From the NCBI GenBank assembly GCA_944385435.1, contig CALWXG010000006.1, positions 1-64,000 of the forward strand: a stretch of DNA of 64,000 nucleotides. The letters run 5' to 3'. Below are positions 8,442 to 16,672 of this stretch, piece after piece. Position numbers and translations under genes: made by a program. The notes under the pieces were generated by a model. The model did not search any database. It saw only the letters and a list, made by a program, of their open reading frames with translations, and was not told the origin of the DNA. The DNA comes from an uncultured Oscillospiraceae bacterium. Its GTDB lineage: Bacteria; Bacillota; Clostridia; Oscillospirales; Oscillospiraceae. Position 1 is the first letter of the stretch. Every line of letters starts with the position of its first letter.

Positions 8442-9737
8442 TCAGGATATGGTTTGGATGCAAGCCGCGGCCTCTTGGTCAGTGGCCCCAATCATGCGGT
8501 CGCTGGTGAGACGTACAGCGACGAGGCAGCCCGCTGCAATGACAGCGCAGGCGACGTACATTCCATTGTATCCCCAGGGGGATTTGAGAAAGACGGAGGC
8601 CAGCAGGAAGGCGGAGGAACTTACCGCCATGATGATGGGGGAGATCAGCCGGTTTGCTGCGGCGAAATCCCAGCGGCCGAACACAGTGCCGATCATGGAA
8701 GGGGCCAGATTGGCGATGCCGCCTACGCAGGCCATGATGCCGCAGGAGCTGATCCAGACAAAGAACATGCCGAACGGCTGGAGCAGGCCCATGATAAAGA
8801 AAAGGGCGATGGCTACGGCGTATATGGTGGTGGAAGTCTTGGTGGAGGTTCTGGTGTCAATCCAGCCGAAGAGCCAGCTGCCGAACAGACCAACAATGGA
8901 GGAAATCTGAAGCACCTGGACGGCAAAGCCGGCCTCATACCCCAGGGAGGTGCACCGGCGCACCAGCTGGCTGACGAAGGCAATGGCGATCATCCACAGC
9001 AGGCCCCAGGCAATCCCAATCTGCCACACCTGAGGGGTGCGCAGCAGACGCTTCCAGGTAAATTGGGTGCGGTAGGCCTTCATGGCAGCCTGGCTGGCAG
9101 CCAAGTCAGCCAGCTCTTCGCTGTTGTTGTCAGGGTAACAGCCCATCTCCTCCGGCATATTCTTGATTCGCAGAACGAAGAACAGAGCCAGCAGCAGAAA
9201 CACCACACCCACGATGGCCATGGTGAGGGGCGCTCCAATGGCGGAGATGGCATCAGGAATGTATGGAGACCAGATGACGTCGGACAGGATGATACCCATG
9301 GTGGCCCAGCCCAGTACCACTCCTTTCTTCCGGGGAAACCAGTTGTTCAGCAGGGCAGTGCAGCCTGCCTGCTGATAGGCGCAGGAGAACACCCGGTTGC
9401 CAATGATGCAAAGCAGGAAAATGGGAAAGGACGTGGTATAGCCGTACAAGGCCAAACACACGCCGCCCAGAATCAGGCCTAGGACGGTGACGAATTTGGC
9501 ATCTTTTTTCACCACCAGTTGGGCAAACAGGATGGTAGCCGCTGCGCCAATATAACCGCCGTAGCTCATAAAGGGCAGCGCATCTGCGTGGTTCCAGCCC
9601 CGCAGTTCACAGATGGCGGGCAGGATGGTGTTGGTCATGCCAGCGTTGACGCAGGCGCAGGCCAGGAAGAGCAGGCCGGCATAGATGGTCACCATTAAGT
9701 GTGTGGGGGAGACCCAGGATTTATCCTTTTTGATCAT
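8442..9737 (-). CDS. MFS transporter, third gene of the hydrolase cluster
   Basis: This 431-residue protein has twelve predicted hydrophobic segments split by a central cytoplasmic loop (about residues 195-230), the Major Facilitator layout. The order of segments and the NNWFPRKKGVVLGWATMG stretch resemble oxalate/formate-antiporter-like MFS proteins. It is the last gene of a minus-strand set with a DcuC-like carrier and a phloretin-hydrolase-like enzyme. It therefore most likely imports the substrate or exports a product of that enzyme. A strong terminator follows. Substrate specificity is inferred only from context. Confidence 0.85.
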   Translation of the reverse strand: MIKKDKSWVSPTHLMVTIYAGLLFLACACVNAGMTNTILPAICELRGWNHADALPFMSYGGYIGAAATILFAQLVVKKDAKFVTVLGLILGGVCLALYGYTTSFPIFLLCIIGNRVFSCAYQQAGCTALLNNWFPRKKGVVLGWATMGIILSDVIWSPYIPDAISAIGAPLTMAIVGVVFLLLALFFVLRIKNMPEEMGCYPDNNSEELADLAASQAAMKAYRTQFTWKRLLRTPQVWQIGIAWGLLWMIAIAFVSQLVRRCTSLGYEAGFAVQVLQISSIVGLFGSWLFGWIDTRTSTKTSTTIYAVAIALFFIMGLLQPFGMFFVWISSCGIMACVGGIANLAPSMIGTVFGRWDFAAANRLISPIIMAVSSSAFLLASVFLKSPWGYNGMYVACAVIAAGCLVAVRLTSDRMIGATDQEAAACIQTIS

Positions 9738-9770
9738 GATATCGTCCTCCCAAACAAAAACGATTCGGTG

Positions 9771-9805
9771 GGACGGTACCGGAGCATTGGCTGCTCCGGT
9801 ACCGT
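9771..9805 (-). repeat. long inverted repeat between the two transporter genes
   Basis: The 15-base arms gacggtaccggagca / tgctccggtaccgtc flank a short loop in the DcuC-MFS gap. On the minus strand a T-rich stretch follows after about 12 bases. It may be a partial terminator or an mRNA-stabilising hairpin. Confidence 0.6.
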
Positions 9806-9837
9806 CAGGACAGGGGGAGAAACAGGAAAGCCCGGAA

Positions 9838-11226
9838 TCACACCGCGAAGATCATGATGGCGATCAGGGCCACCACGCCGCCGGCGATGGAGGGCAGCAT
9901 GTTCCGCTTGGACACCGCGGTGGGCGGAGTGTTGGTGGCGCCGCTGATGAACAATGTGGCGGCGGAGATGGGGGTACAGGCCTGACCAATGGCCTGGGAT
10001 ACCACCAGGATGCACAGCATAGCGGGGATGAGCAGGTCGGTGTGCCCGGCGGTGGTGAGCAGGGTGTTGAGAATGGGCATCAGGGTGAAGATGCACACCG
10101 GGCCGCTGCCGGTGACATAGAACATCACCGCGTGGACCACCGTGAAAAGCACCAACACTGCAGCGATGGGTAGATTGGGGATGGAAGCCACTTTGGTAGC
10201 TAGTAGCTCGATACCGCCCACCATGGTCAGAGCGGTGGAGAACAGGGTACCGGCGATGCCCACGATGGTGGCAGTGCCGAAAGCGTTGCCCATGCCCTTG
10301 TAGAACACGGCGGCCTCAGCGAAGGTCTCGTGGGCCTTGCGCATGAAGATCAGTTCCAGGATGAATACGATGACGAAGGACAGGAAGGTGGCGCCCACCA
10401 CAGTCATCACAACCACTTTGGCCACCATGGTGCTGAAGATGACCACAAAGATCAGGGGCAGCAGGGGGAGAATGGCATACCACTTGGGACGCTTGAAGGC
10501 GCTGATGTCAAATTCTTTGGTTTCTCCCTCGCCGGTGGTCAGGCCTTTTTTGGCATCCTTTTTGTCAGCGATGCGGGAGGTAAAGAAGAACACCACCATG
10601 GCCACCACGTAGTAAACGATCAGATAAGGCAGGCCGGTGAGGAACAGGGAGCCCATGTCTGTGCCATTGCCCAGCTGGCTGATAACCAGACCGGCAACCG
10701 GGTTAGCGGGGCCCAGATAGACTGCGCAGCCCAGAACAATGGCGGAAATGGAGGAGAGGGTGGACAGGCCCACAGCCTTCATGATGGGGTAGATGACGCC
10801 GAAAAGCAGGACCACGTTGGACACGCCGGAGGGCAGGGCAGAGACGAAGATCAGACCGATGAGAATGACCAGGGAGCCCACCAGATAGGGGCTCTTGACC
10901 TTCCTCAGAGGGCGGGACAGATAGTAGGCGAACAGGTCGGTGGCCTTCAGGTGATCCATCAGGGCCACATAGCCCAGTACGGTCATCACCGTCAGGCCGG
11001 TGCTGGAGATGTACTCCATACAGGCGTCCTTAAAGGACTCAAAGGCGTCCAGCCAATAGCTGCCGGAGGGGGTCTCCGCACTGGTGACCCCCATGATGCC
11101 GCCCCAGAGGAAGAGTACCACCACGCCCACCGCCAGCAGGACGGTGACGGGATGGAATTTCTTCTGGATGCCGATAAGAACCACAGCAAACATCAGAACA
11201 GAGACAATAATCTGTAATGCTGTCAT
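9838..11226 (-). CDS. DcuC-like C4-dicarboxylate / anion carrier
   Basis: This 462-residue membrane protein has about 12 hydrophobic stretches and two re-entrant-like motifs (SALPSGVSNVVLLFG; GQACTPISAATLFISG). Length and pattern match the anaerobic C4-dicarboxylate carrier family DcuC. That family exchanges succinate and related acids, and relatives carry other carboxylates. It lies between the hydrolase and the MFS gene on one strand, with a GGGAG ribosome-binding site 8-9 bases before the ATG. The true substrate is likely an acid linked to the neighbouring hydrolase. Confidence 0.8.
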   Translation of the reverse strand: MTALQIIVSVLMFAVVLIGIQKKFHPVTVLLAVGVVVLFLWGGIMGVTSAETPSGSYWLDAFESFKDACMEYISSTGLTVMTVLGYVALMDHLKATDLFAYYLSRPLRKVKSPYLVGSLVILIGLIFVSALPSGVSNVVLLFGVIYPIMKAVGLSTLSSISAIVLGCAVYLGPANPVAGLVISQLGNGTDMGSLFLTGLPYLIVYYVVAMVVFFFTSRIADKKDAKKGLTTGEGETKEFDISAFKRPKWYAILPLLPLIFVVIFSTMVAKVVVMTVVGATFLSFVIVFILELIFMRKAHETFAEAAVFYKGMGNAFGTATIVGIAGTLFSTALTMVGGIELLATKVASIPNLPIAAVLVLFTVVHAVMFYVTGSGPVCIFTLMPILNTLLTTAGHTDLLIPAMLCILVVSQAIGQACTPISAATLFISGATNTPPTAVSKRNMLPSIAGGVVALIAIMIFAV

Positions 11227-11278
11227 GAAAAATTCTCCCTTCTCTTAGTCAGATAAAATGATGTGAGTACAGATGTAC

Positions 11279-12052
11279 TCAGTCTTTATTTTTCAGATGG
11301 GGAGGCAGATTGTCGCAGATATGGGACCAGGTGCCGTCCGGATTCTGCTTGACCCGCAGGTCAAAGTGGACGTTCTGGTAGGGGTCGGGATGATCCTTCC
11401 AGATGGAGTACATCTGGGGCAGAAATTCCTTGAACCGCGCGGACTCATACAGAGCATGGTCCGGCGGACACTTTACCTTGTCCATGCCTTTGAGGAAGGT
11501 TTCCATCAGGTCCTTGCGGATGAAACGGGCGGTGACCCACTCCACGCCGTTTTCGATGGGACGGTACATGTGAATCAGCCACATACGCTCATCCTCCTTG
11601 CCTCCCTCGAAGGGCCGGTTGGACAGCCAGCAGTGGTCGTAGCACTGAGTAAAGGGATAGTTCTCCATGGACTGCCGGGTCATGCGGCCGGGCTTCTCCA
11701 GGTCAAACTCATAGATCATCTCGCAGGAGCCCACATAGCCCACCTCGGCGGGAGAGGGATCCCAGGCGAAGCCGGCGTGAGCGCCGGGCGCCCAGAGAAA
11801 ATAGCACTTTTCCATATTGGCCCAGAACCAATCCAACATCTCCGGGGTGATGCCCTCCAGCTCCTCGATGACGGGCTCCCCGATCAGCGCGTAGTTGAAG
11901 TGGGCAAATTTGGGATGGATTTCCGGATTCCAGATCCCCTTGACCCGCTTGCAGGGAGTATAGGGGAGCGTGGGGACGTAGGGACGGTACTTGGGGGGAT
12001 AATAGGTCTGCCCGCCGTTGGGAATGTAGCCGGTGTTGTTCATGCCTGCCAT
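11279..12052 (-). CDS. DAPG/phloretin hydrolase family protein (PhlG-like)
   Basis: This 257-residue cytosolic protein matches the 2,4-diacetylphloroglucinol hydrolase PhlG / phloretin hydrolase family. These are zinc enzymes that cleave a C-C bond between an acyl group and a phenolic ring. Visible conserved blocks are the YFLWAPGAHAGFAWDP stretch, SCEMIYEFD, the YDHCWLSNRP stretch, HMYRP and QNVHFDLR; their His and Glu residues are candidate zinc ligands. I chose the ATG at 12052 because GGAGG lies 8 bases upstream, while the longer frame lacks one. The Eubacterium ramulus phloretin hydrolase is the obvious gut model. Flavonoid or acylphloroglucinol degradation is therefore likely but not proven. 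Confidence 0.75.
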   Translation of the reverse strand: MAGMNNTGYIPNGGQTYYPPKYRPYVPTLPYTPCKRVKGIWNPEIHPKFAHFNYALIGEPVIEELEGITPEMLDWFWANMEKCYFLWAPGAHAGFAWDPSPAEVGYVGSCEMIYEFDLEKPGRMTRQSMENYPFTQCYDHCWLSNRPFEGGKEDERMWLIHMYRPIENGVEWVTARFIRKDLMETFLKGMDKVKCPPDHALYESARFKEFLPQMYSIWKDHPDPYQNVHFDLRVKQNPDGTWSHICDNLPPHLKNKD

Positions 12053-12167
12053 AAGATGACCTCCTTCAAAAGATAAAAAATAAGTTATGCTTCCGATGCA
12101 CATGTTGACCTGTCATATCAGGCTGTTCAGAGATGAATTCGGCAGAAAGCCTAATATTCATGTCGTG

Positions 12168-12196
12168 TTTACATTTTAACGAAGAAGTGTTATCAT
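12168..12196 (+). promoter_or_regulatory. sigma-A promoter of the LysR gene
   Basis: TTTACA, a 17-base spacer and TATCAT lie in the divergent region between the hydrolase and lysR genes. Autoregulation and divergent control from this region are usual for LysR systems. Confidence 0.65.
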
Positions 12197-12269
12197 GTAA
12201 AATATCAATTGTCAGAGAAGAATGGACAAATTCATAACAAATAGATTATATATGAAGGAGGGCAGGAGA

Positions 12270-13169
12270 ATGGAATTACAGCATCTGCGCTACTTCCTGG
12301 ACATCGCCAGGCTGGAGAGTATCTCCCGGGCGGCGGAGAAAAACCATGTGGCGCAGCCGGCCCTGAGCCGTGTGGTTTCCGTGCTGGAACGTGAGTTGGG
12401 GACCAGGTTGTTTGACCGGGTGGGACGGAATATCCGCCTCAACGAGAGCGGGAAGATTCTGTTTCAGGCAGCAGATCAGGCTCTGGCCCTGTTGGACGGG
12501 GTGAAGGAGAAGATCGACTACTGTAATGGCCAGATTACCGGTTCGGTGAAACTGTGCATGTACGCTCCGGTCTGGGAGTTTGCAAAGCTCTTCCAGGCGT
12601 TTGCCCAGGCATATCCCCTGGTGGAGTTGGACGCACAGCGGGCAGCGGATCCGGAAAAGGCGACCCTGAATACGGACTATGATCTGTTTTTCCACATGGG
12701 GCCCGCCCGGCGGGAGGGATATTACGAATCCTGCTGCCTGACCCGGCAGGAAATGGTGACCGTAGTGCACCAAAACAATCCGCTGGCCAAAGGCAAGTTC
12801 GTTCTTTTGCGGGATCTGGCCCATCAGGAGCTTATTCTGCCACGATATACGGTTTTACGGGATATGCTCACATCTTATTGCTATCAGGCGGGATTCATTC
12901 CCACCATCATCGGAGAGGTGAGTCTGCCTGCCGGGCAGCGCAACCTCATGGCATCCACACCGGAACGTCGGGCATTGGTGCTGCTGGAGGAAGATGAAAT
13001 TACACCTTATTGGGGAGAGGAATACCGGATTCTCCCCATCCGGGAGCCAATCTGCAGCGTGGATCTGAATATGGCATGGAGCAGCAGTGCTCCCTTGCGG
13101 CCGTCTGTGGAGGCATTTCGTGATTTTGCCATGGCATATTACCGTGAGATGGGGATGGAGCAGGGGTGA
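12270..13169 (+). CDS. LysR-family transcriptional regulator
   Basis: The 299-residue protein starts with the LysR winged helix-turn-helix (MELQHLRYFLDIARLESISRAA... with ALSRVVSVLERELG, residues 1-60), followed by a periplasmic-binding-like effector domain. I chose the ATG at 12270 because GAAGGAGG lies 8 bases before it. The upstream ATG at 12222 has no such site. It is divergent from the hydrolase-DcuC-MFS set and most likely controls it in response to a substrate or product. Confidence 0.9.
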   Translation: MELQHLRYFLDIARLESISRAAEKNHVAQPALSRVVSVLERELGTRLFDRVGRNIRLNESGKILFQAADQALALLDGVKEKIDYCNGQITGSVKLCMYAPVWEFAKLFQAFAQAYPLVELDAQRAADPEKATLNTDYDLFFHMGPARREGYYESCCLTRQEMVTVVHQNNPLAKGKFVLLRDLAHQELILPRYTVLRDMLTSYCYQAGFIPTIIGEVSLPAGQRNLMASTPERRALVLLEEDEITPYWGEEYRILPIREPICSVDLNMAWSSSAPLRPSVEAFRDFAMAYYREMGMEQG

Positions 13170-13190
13170 GGCATTCTGCCTCACCCCTGC
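13160..13190 (+). terminator. hairpin overlapping the lysR stop codon
   Basis: The 14-bp arms gcaggggtgaggca / tgcctcacccctgc include the lysR stop codon. The T-content after the stem is low. Confidence 0.5.
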
Positions 13191-13227
13191 CGCTTTAGCG
13201 TGATAAAAATTTTCTTGCTCGAGGGGG

Positions 13228-13256
13228 TTGACAACTCTGGCCCGCTTGCGTATAAT
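13228..13256 (+). promoter_or_regulatory. consensus sigma-A promoter of the trp importer operon
   Basis: A perfect TTGACA, 17-base spacer and perfect TATAAT precede the T-box leader. Confidence 0.9.
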
Positions 13257-13261
13257 GACGT

Positions 13262-13544
13262 CAACAAGGAAATACTTCAAACCTGTGACGGAGAGAAGTA
13301 GCCGGTGCGGCAAACCTTCAGAGAGTCCCGGATGGTGGAATCGGGGCGGGGCGCGGCCGGTGAATGGACTCCGGAGGGCGGACCGAAAGGGAGACCGAGT
13401 AGGGACCGACGGGTATCCCACCCGTTATCCATCGGGGCGCATATGATGGTATGCGTAAGCGAGCGGACGTTTTGCAACGTCAATTTGGGTGGTATCGCAG
13501 AGACAGCAGTCTTTGTCCCATGGAGGGACAAAGGCTTTTTTGTT
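13262..13544 (+). ncRNA. T-box leader with UGG (tryptophan) specifier
   Basis: The transcript begins with a GGAGAGAAGTAG block (stem I base and K-turn area) and a CAGAGAG / GGTGG distal-loop segment. A specifier loop follows in which GAA-TGG-AC places the codon TGG at 13365-13367. The T-box proper is TGGGTGGTATCGCAG at 13486-13500. The terminator is a 9-bp stem (ctttgtccc / gggacaaag, 13511-13533) plus T-run to 13544. Uncharged tRNA-Trp should pair with UGG and the T-box bulge and favour antitermination. This matches a downstream tryptophan importer. Confidence 0.92.
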
Positions 13545-13621
13545 TGTCCAACCTCCTCCGGGCCCCTGGCAAGGCCCGGCTCATCTGCCATCCAAAATAA
13601 AAACATTTGGAGGAACCGAAC

Positions 13622-14698
13622 ATGAAAAAGCGCAACGTGATGAAGAAGTTCTTTGCCCTGGCCGCCGCGGCTGCCCTGTGCCTGTCCCTGGCTGCCTGTT
13701 CCGACTCTTCGGCCCAGAACACCCAGCAGTCCCAGGGTGGGGAGGGTAGCCAGCCCCCCGCCAGCTCTGCCGGAGAGGAGAATCCCTCCGCCGGAGGCGA
13801 GAGCTATAAAGTGGCCATCATCAAGCAGATGGACCACGCCTCCCTGGACGAGATCGCCGCCGCCATCGAGGCCCGGCTGGACGAGATCGCCGCCGAGAAC
13901 GGCGTCACCATCGAGTACACCACCGACTCCGGCCAGGGGGATCAGACCATCCTGAAGCAGCTGGCCGACCAGGCCATCGCCGAGGGGGTGGACGCCATCA
14001 TCCCCATCGCCACCACCGCCGCCCAGGTGGCCGCTGTCTCCGCCGAAGACACCCAGACCCCGGTGGTGTACGCCGCCATCTCCGACCCGGCCACCGCCAA
14101 GATGACCGGCATTGACTATGTCACCGGCACCAGCGACGCGCTGAACACCGCCTTTATCCTGGACATGATGCTGGCCGCCGACCCGGCGGTGGAGACCGTG
14201 GGCCTGCTCTACTCCCTGTCCGAGCCCAACTCTGAGACCCCCATCGCTGAGGCCAAGGAGTACCTGGACGGCAAGGGCATCGCCTACATCGAGCAGACCG
14301 CCGCCACCAACGACGAGGTCATCGCCGCCGCCTCCGCCCTCATCGCCTCCGGCGTGGACGCCATCTTCACCCCCACCGACAACATCATCATGGCCGCGGA
14401 GCTGGCCATCTACGAGGACCTGGCGGATGCCGGCATCCCCCACTACACCGGGGCCGACTCCTTTGTCCGCAACGGCGCCTTTGCCACCTGCGGTGTGAAC
14501 TACACCGACCTGGGGGCCCGGACCGCCGATCTGGCCTATGAGGCCATCACCCAGGGCATGGATGGCATGGAGGACTACTATCTGATGGACGGCGGCATCA
14601 TCACTGTCAACACCGAGACCGCCGCCGCCCTGGACATGGACTACTCGGTGTTCGCCGACATGGGCGAGCTGGTGGAGGTCACTACGACCAAGGAGTAA
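13622..14698 (+). CDS. trpX: TrpX-type ABC importer substrate-binding lipoprotein
   Basis: This is a 358-residue lipoprotein with signal peptide and lipobox (LSLAAC, Cys near residue 23), then a Ser/Gly/Pro-rich linker and a periplasmic-binding fold starting at YKVAIIKQMDHASLDE. It belongs to the BMP-like (ABC sugar-type) binding proteins used by TrpXYZ and related importers. Start is at the ATG with GGAGG upstream (13611). The UGG T-box in the leader supports tryptophan, or a precursor such as an indole compound, as ligand. It is followed by permease and ATPase genes. Confidence 0.87.
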   Translation: MKKRNVMKKFFALAAAAALCLSLAACSDSSAQNTQQSQGGEGSQPPASSAGEENPSAGGESYKVAIIKQMDHASLDEIAAAIEARLDEIAAENGVTIEYTTDSGQGDQTILKQLADQAIAEGVDAIIPIATTAAQVAAVSAEDTQTPVVYAAISDPATAKMTGIDYVTGTSDALNTAFILDMMLAADPAVETVGLLYSLSEPNSETPIAEAKEYLDGKGIAYIEQTAATNDEVIAAASALIASGVDAIFTPTDNIIMAAELAIYEDLADAGIPHYTGADSFVRNGAFATCGVNYTDLGARTADLAYEAITQGMDGMEDYYLMDGGIITVNTETAAALDMDYSVFADMGELVEVTTTKE

Positions 14699-14741
14699 AC
14701 CGCCGGAAGGAAATCGGTATTGCAAGGTTTAAACGAAAAAG

Positions 14742-14776
14742 GCCGCGCCCCGGTCCCTGGGGACCGGGGCGGCGGC
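14742..14776 (+). repeat. intra-operon GC hairpin after trpX
   Basis: A stem of about 14 bp (gccgcgccccggtcc / gggaccggggcggcggc) sits between trpX and trpY. There is no T-run. It probably stabilises the binding-protein message, setting higher expression of the first gene. Confidence 0.6.
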
Positions 14777-14827
14777 GCGACTGTGTGCAGGCCCGGAAAA
14801 GCCGGGCTGTGAGGAGGAAGAAACACT

Positions 14828-15748
14828 ATGCTGCTCATCACCCAGACAGCGCTGGAGCTGGGCTTCCTGTACGCTCTGGTGGCCATGGCCCTGTTTTTGA
14901 GCTACCGAATCCTGGATGTTGCCGACCTGACCACCGACGGCTGCTTCGTGCTGGGGGCGGCGGTGTCCGTCACCCTGACAGCGGCGGGCCATCCCTTCCT
15001 GGCCATCCCGGCGGCCATGGTCTCCGGGGCCTGCGCCGGTTTTGTCACCGCCTTTTTGCAGACCCGGCTGGGAGTGCCCTCCATCCTGGCGGGCATCGTC
15101 ACCAACACGGGGCTGTACACCGTCAACCTCATGGCCATGGGCTGGAAATCCAACTCCAGCCTGCTGGGGGTGGATACCGTCTTTTCCCTTCTGGAGGACG
15201 CGGTGGAGGGGGCCGGCATTGACAGCACTTACTGCGACCTGCTGCTGGCGGCTGTGGTCACCATCCTGGCGGGGGTGGTGCTCTACTGGTTCCTGGGCAC
15301 CCGGCTGGGATTGTCCATCCGGGCCACCGGAGATAACCGGGACATGGTGCGGGCCTCGTCGGTGAACCCCACCTTTACCATCACGGTGGGGCTGTGCATC
15401 TCCAACGCCCTCACCGCCCTGTCCGGGGCCATGGTGGGCCAGTATCAGAAGACGGTGGACATCAACGCCGGCACCGGCATTGTGGTCATCGGCCTGGCCT
15501 GCCTCATCATCGGCGAAACGGTGCTGGGCCGACGGACGGTGCTCAAGGGGGTCATCGCCGTCATGGTGGGCTCCATCATCTACCGCTTTATCTACGCCAT
15601 CGTGTTCTACACCCGGGTGGTGCCGGTGGACTGCCTGAAGCTGCTCACCGCCGTCATCGTGGGCCTGGCCATTGCCGCCCCCAGCATCAAAAACTGGGCG
15701 GCCTTCCAGAAACGCAAGCTGGCCGCCAGCCGGAAGGGAGGCGTGTGA
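14828..15748 (+). CDS. trpY: TrpY-type ABC importer permease
   Basis: This 306-residue membrane protein has about 8-9 hydrophobic segments and the branched-chain/BMP-type permease motif (LGTRLGLSIRATGDNRDMVRASSV, residues ~157-180). Stop and next start are nearly contiguous (15748/15750). It forms the transmembrane channel of the TrpXYZ importer. Confidence 0.87.
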   Translation: MLLITQTALELGFLYALVAMALFLSYRILDVADLTTDGCFVLGAAVSVTLTAAGHPFLAIPAAMVSGACAGFVTAFLQTRLGVPSILAGIVTNTGLYTVNLMAMGWKSNSSLLGVDTVFSLLEDAVEGAGIDSTYCDLLLAAVVTILAGVVLYWFLGTRLGLSIRATGDNRDMVRASSVNPTFTITVGLCISNALTALSGAMVGQYQKTVDINAGTGIVVIGLACLIIGETVLGRRTVLKGVIAVMVGSIIYRFIYAIVFYTRVVPVDCLKLLTAVIVGLAIAAPSIKNWAAFQKRKLAASRKGGV

Positions 15749-15749
15749 C

Positions 15750-16550
15750 ATGCTGGACATTCAGAAGATCTCCAAGACCTTCAACCCCGGAACGGTGAAC
15801 GAGAAGAAGGCGCTGTCCGGCCTCTCTCTCCACCTGGACGAGGGGGATTTTGTCACCATCATCGGCTCCAACGGGGCGGGCAAGTCCACCCTGCTCAACG
15901 CGGTGGCAGGGGTGTTCTACGTGGATGAGGGCCGTATCACGTTGGGCGGCCAGGACATCACCTTCCAGCCGGAGCACCGGCGCAGCCAGGTCATCGGCCG
16001 CCTGTTTCAGGATCCCCTGAAGGGCACTGCCCCCAATATGACCATTGAGGAGAACCTGGCCCTGGCCTTCCTGCGCACCACAAAAAAGGGCAATCCCTTC
16101 AGCCGCATCTCCCGGAGGGACAAGGAGCTCTTCCGGGAGAAGCTGGCCCTGCTGGACATGGGGCTGGAGGACCGGATGAGCCAGCCGGTGGGTCTGCTCT
16201 CCGGCGGCCAGCGCCAGGCGCTGACCCTGCTCATGGCCACCCTCACCACGCCGGAGCTGCTGCTGCTGGACGAGCACACCGCCGCCCTGGACCCGGCCAC
16301 CGCCGACAAGGTGCTGGAGCTCACCCGGCAGGTGGTGGCCCGGGAGCACATCACCTGCCTGATGGTCACCCACAACATGTCCCAGGCCCTGACCCTGGGG
16401 AACCGGACCCTGATGATGGCGGACGGGGGCATTGTGCTGGACGTGGCCGGGGCGGAGCGCGCGGCCATGACGGTGGACGATCTGCTGCACAGGTTCCGGG
16501 AGGGGACCGGGCAGAATCTGGACAACGACCGGATGCTGCTCTCAGATTGA
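15750..16550 (+). CDS. trpZ: TrpZ-type ABC importer ATPase
   Basis: This 266-residue cytosolic ATPase has Walker A GSNGAGKST near residues 41-49, signature LLSGGQRQAL, Walker B LLLLDEHTAALDP and H-loop His in VTHNMSQ. I chose the ATG at 15750 because it follows the permease stop directly and has GGGAGG before it. It energises the tryptophan importer. Confidence 0.9.
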   Translation: MLDIQKISKTFNPGTVNEKKALSGLSLHLDEGDFVTIIGSNGAGKSTLLNAVAGVFYVDEGRITLGGQDITFQPEHRRSQVIGRLFQDPLKGTAPNMTIEENLALAFLRTTKKGNPFSRISRRDKELFREKLALLDMGLEDRMSQPVGLLSGGQRQALTLLMATLTTPELLLLDEHTAALDPATADKVLELTRQVVAREHITCLMVTHNMSQALTLGNRTLMMADGGIVLDVAGAERAAMTVDDLLHRFREGTGQNLDNDRMLLSD

Positions 16551-16561
16551 TTCAAATATAA

Positions 16562-16594
16562 GCAAAGGGCACCGCCGGTGGCGGTGCCCTTTGC
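16562..16594 (+). terminator. terminator of the trpXYZ operon
   Basis: A perfect 15-bp stem (gcaaagggcaccgcc / ggcggtgccctttgc) with a 3-base loop lies 12 bases after trpZ. Confidence 0.8.
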
Positions 16595-16639
16595 TGTCTC
16601 GCAGAGTTCACAGCGCACCGCAAGGTGCGCCGTGAAAAC

Positions 16640-16671
16640 CCTTTTTGGAAAGGCGCAGCCTTTCCAAAAGG
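16640..16671 (-). terminator. terminator of the ABC exporter pair
   Basis: The arms ccttttggaaaggc / gcctttccaaaaagg (one bulged T) lie directly after the second exporter gene on the minus strand. Confidence 0.6.
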
Positions 16672-16672
16672 T

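Noticed and set aside
13277..14725. 482-codon minus-strand frame across the T-box and trpX
   Set aside because: It reads through the T-box leader and opposite trpX, and is Gly/Val/His-rich as expected for a complementary strand.
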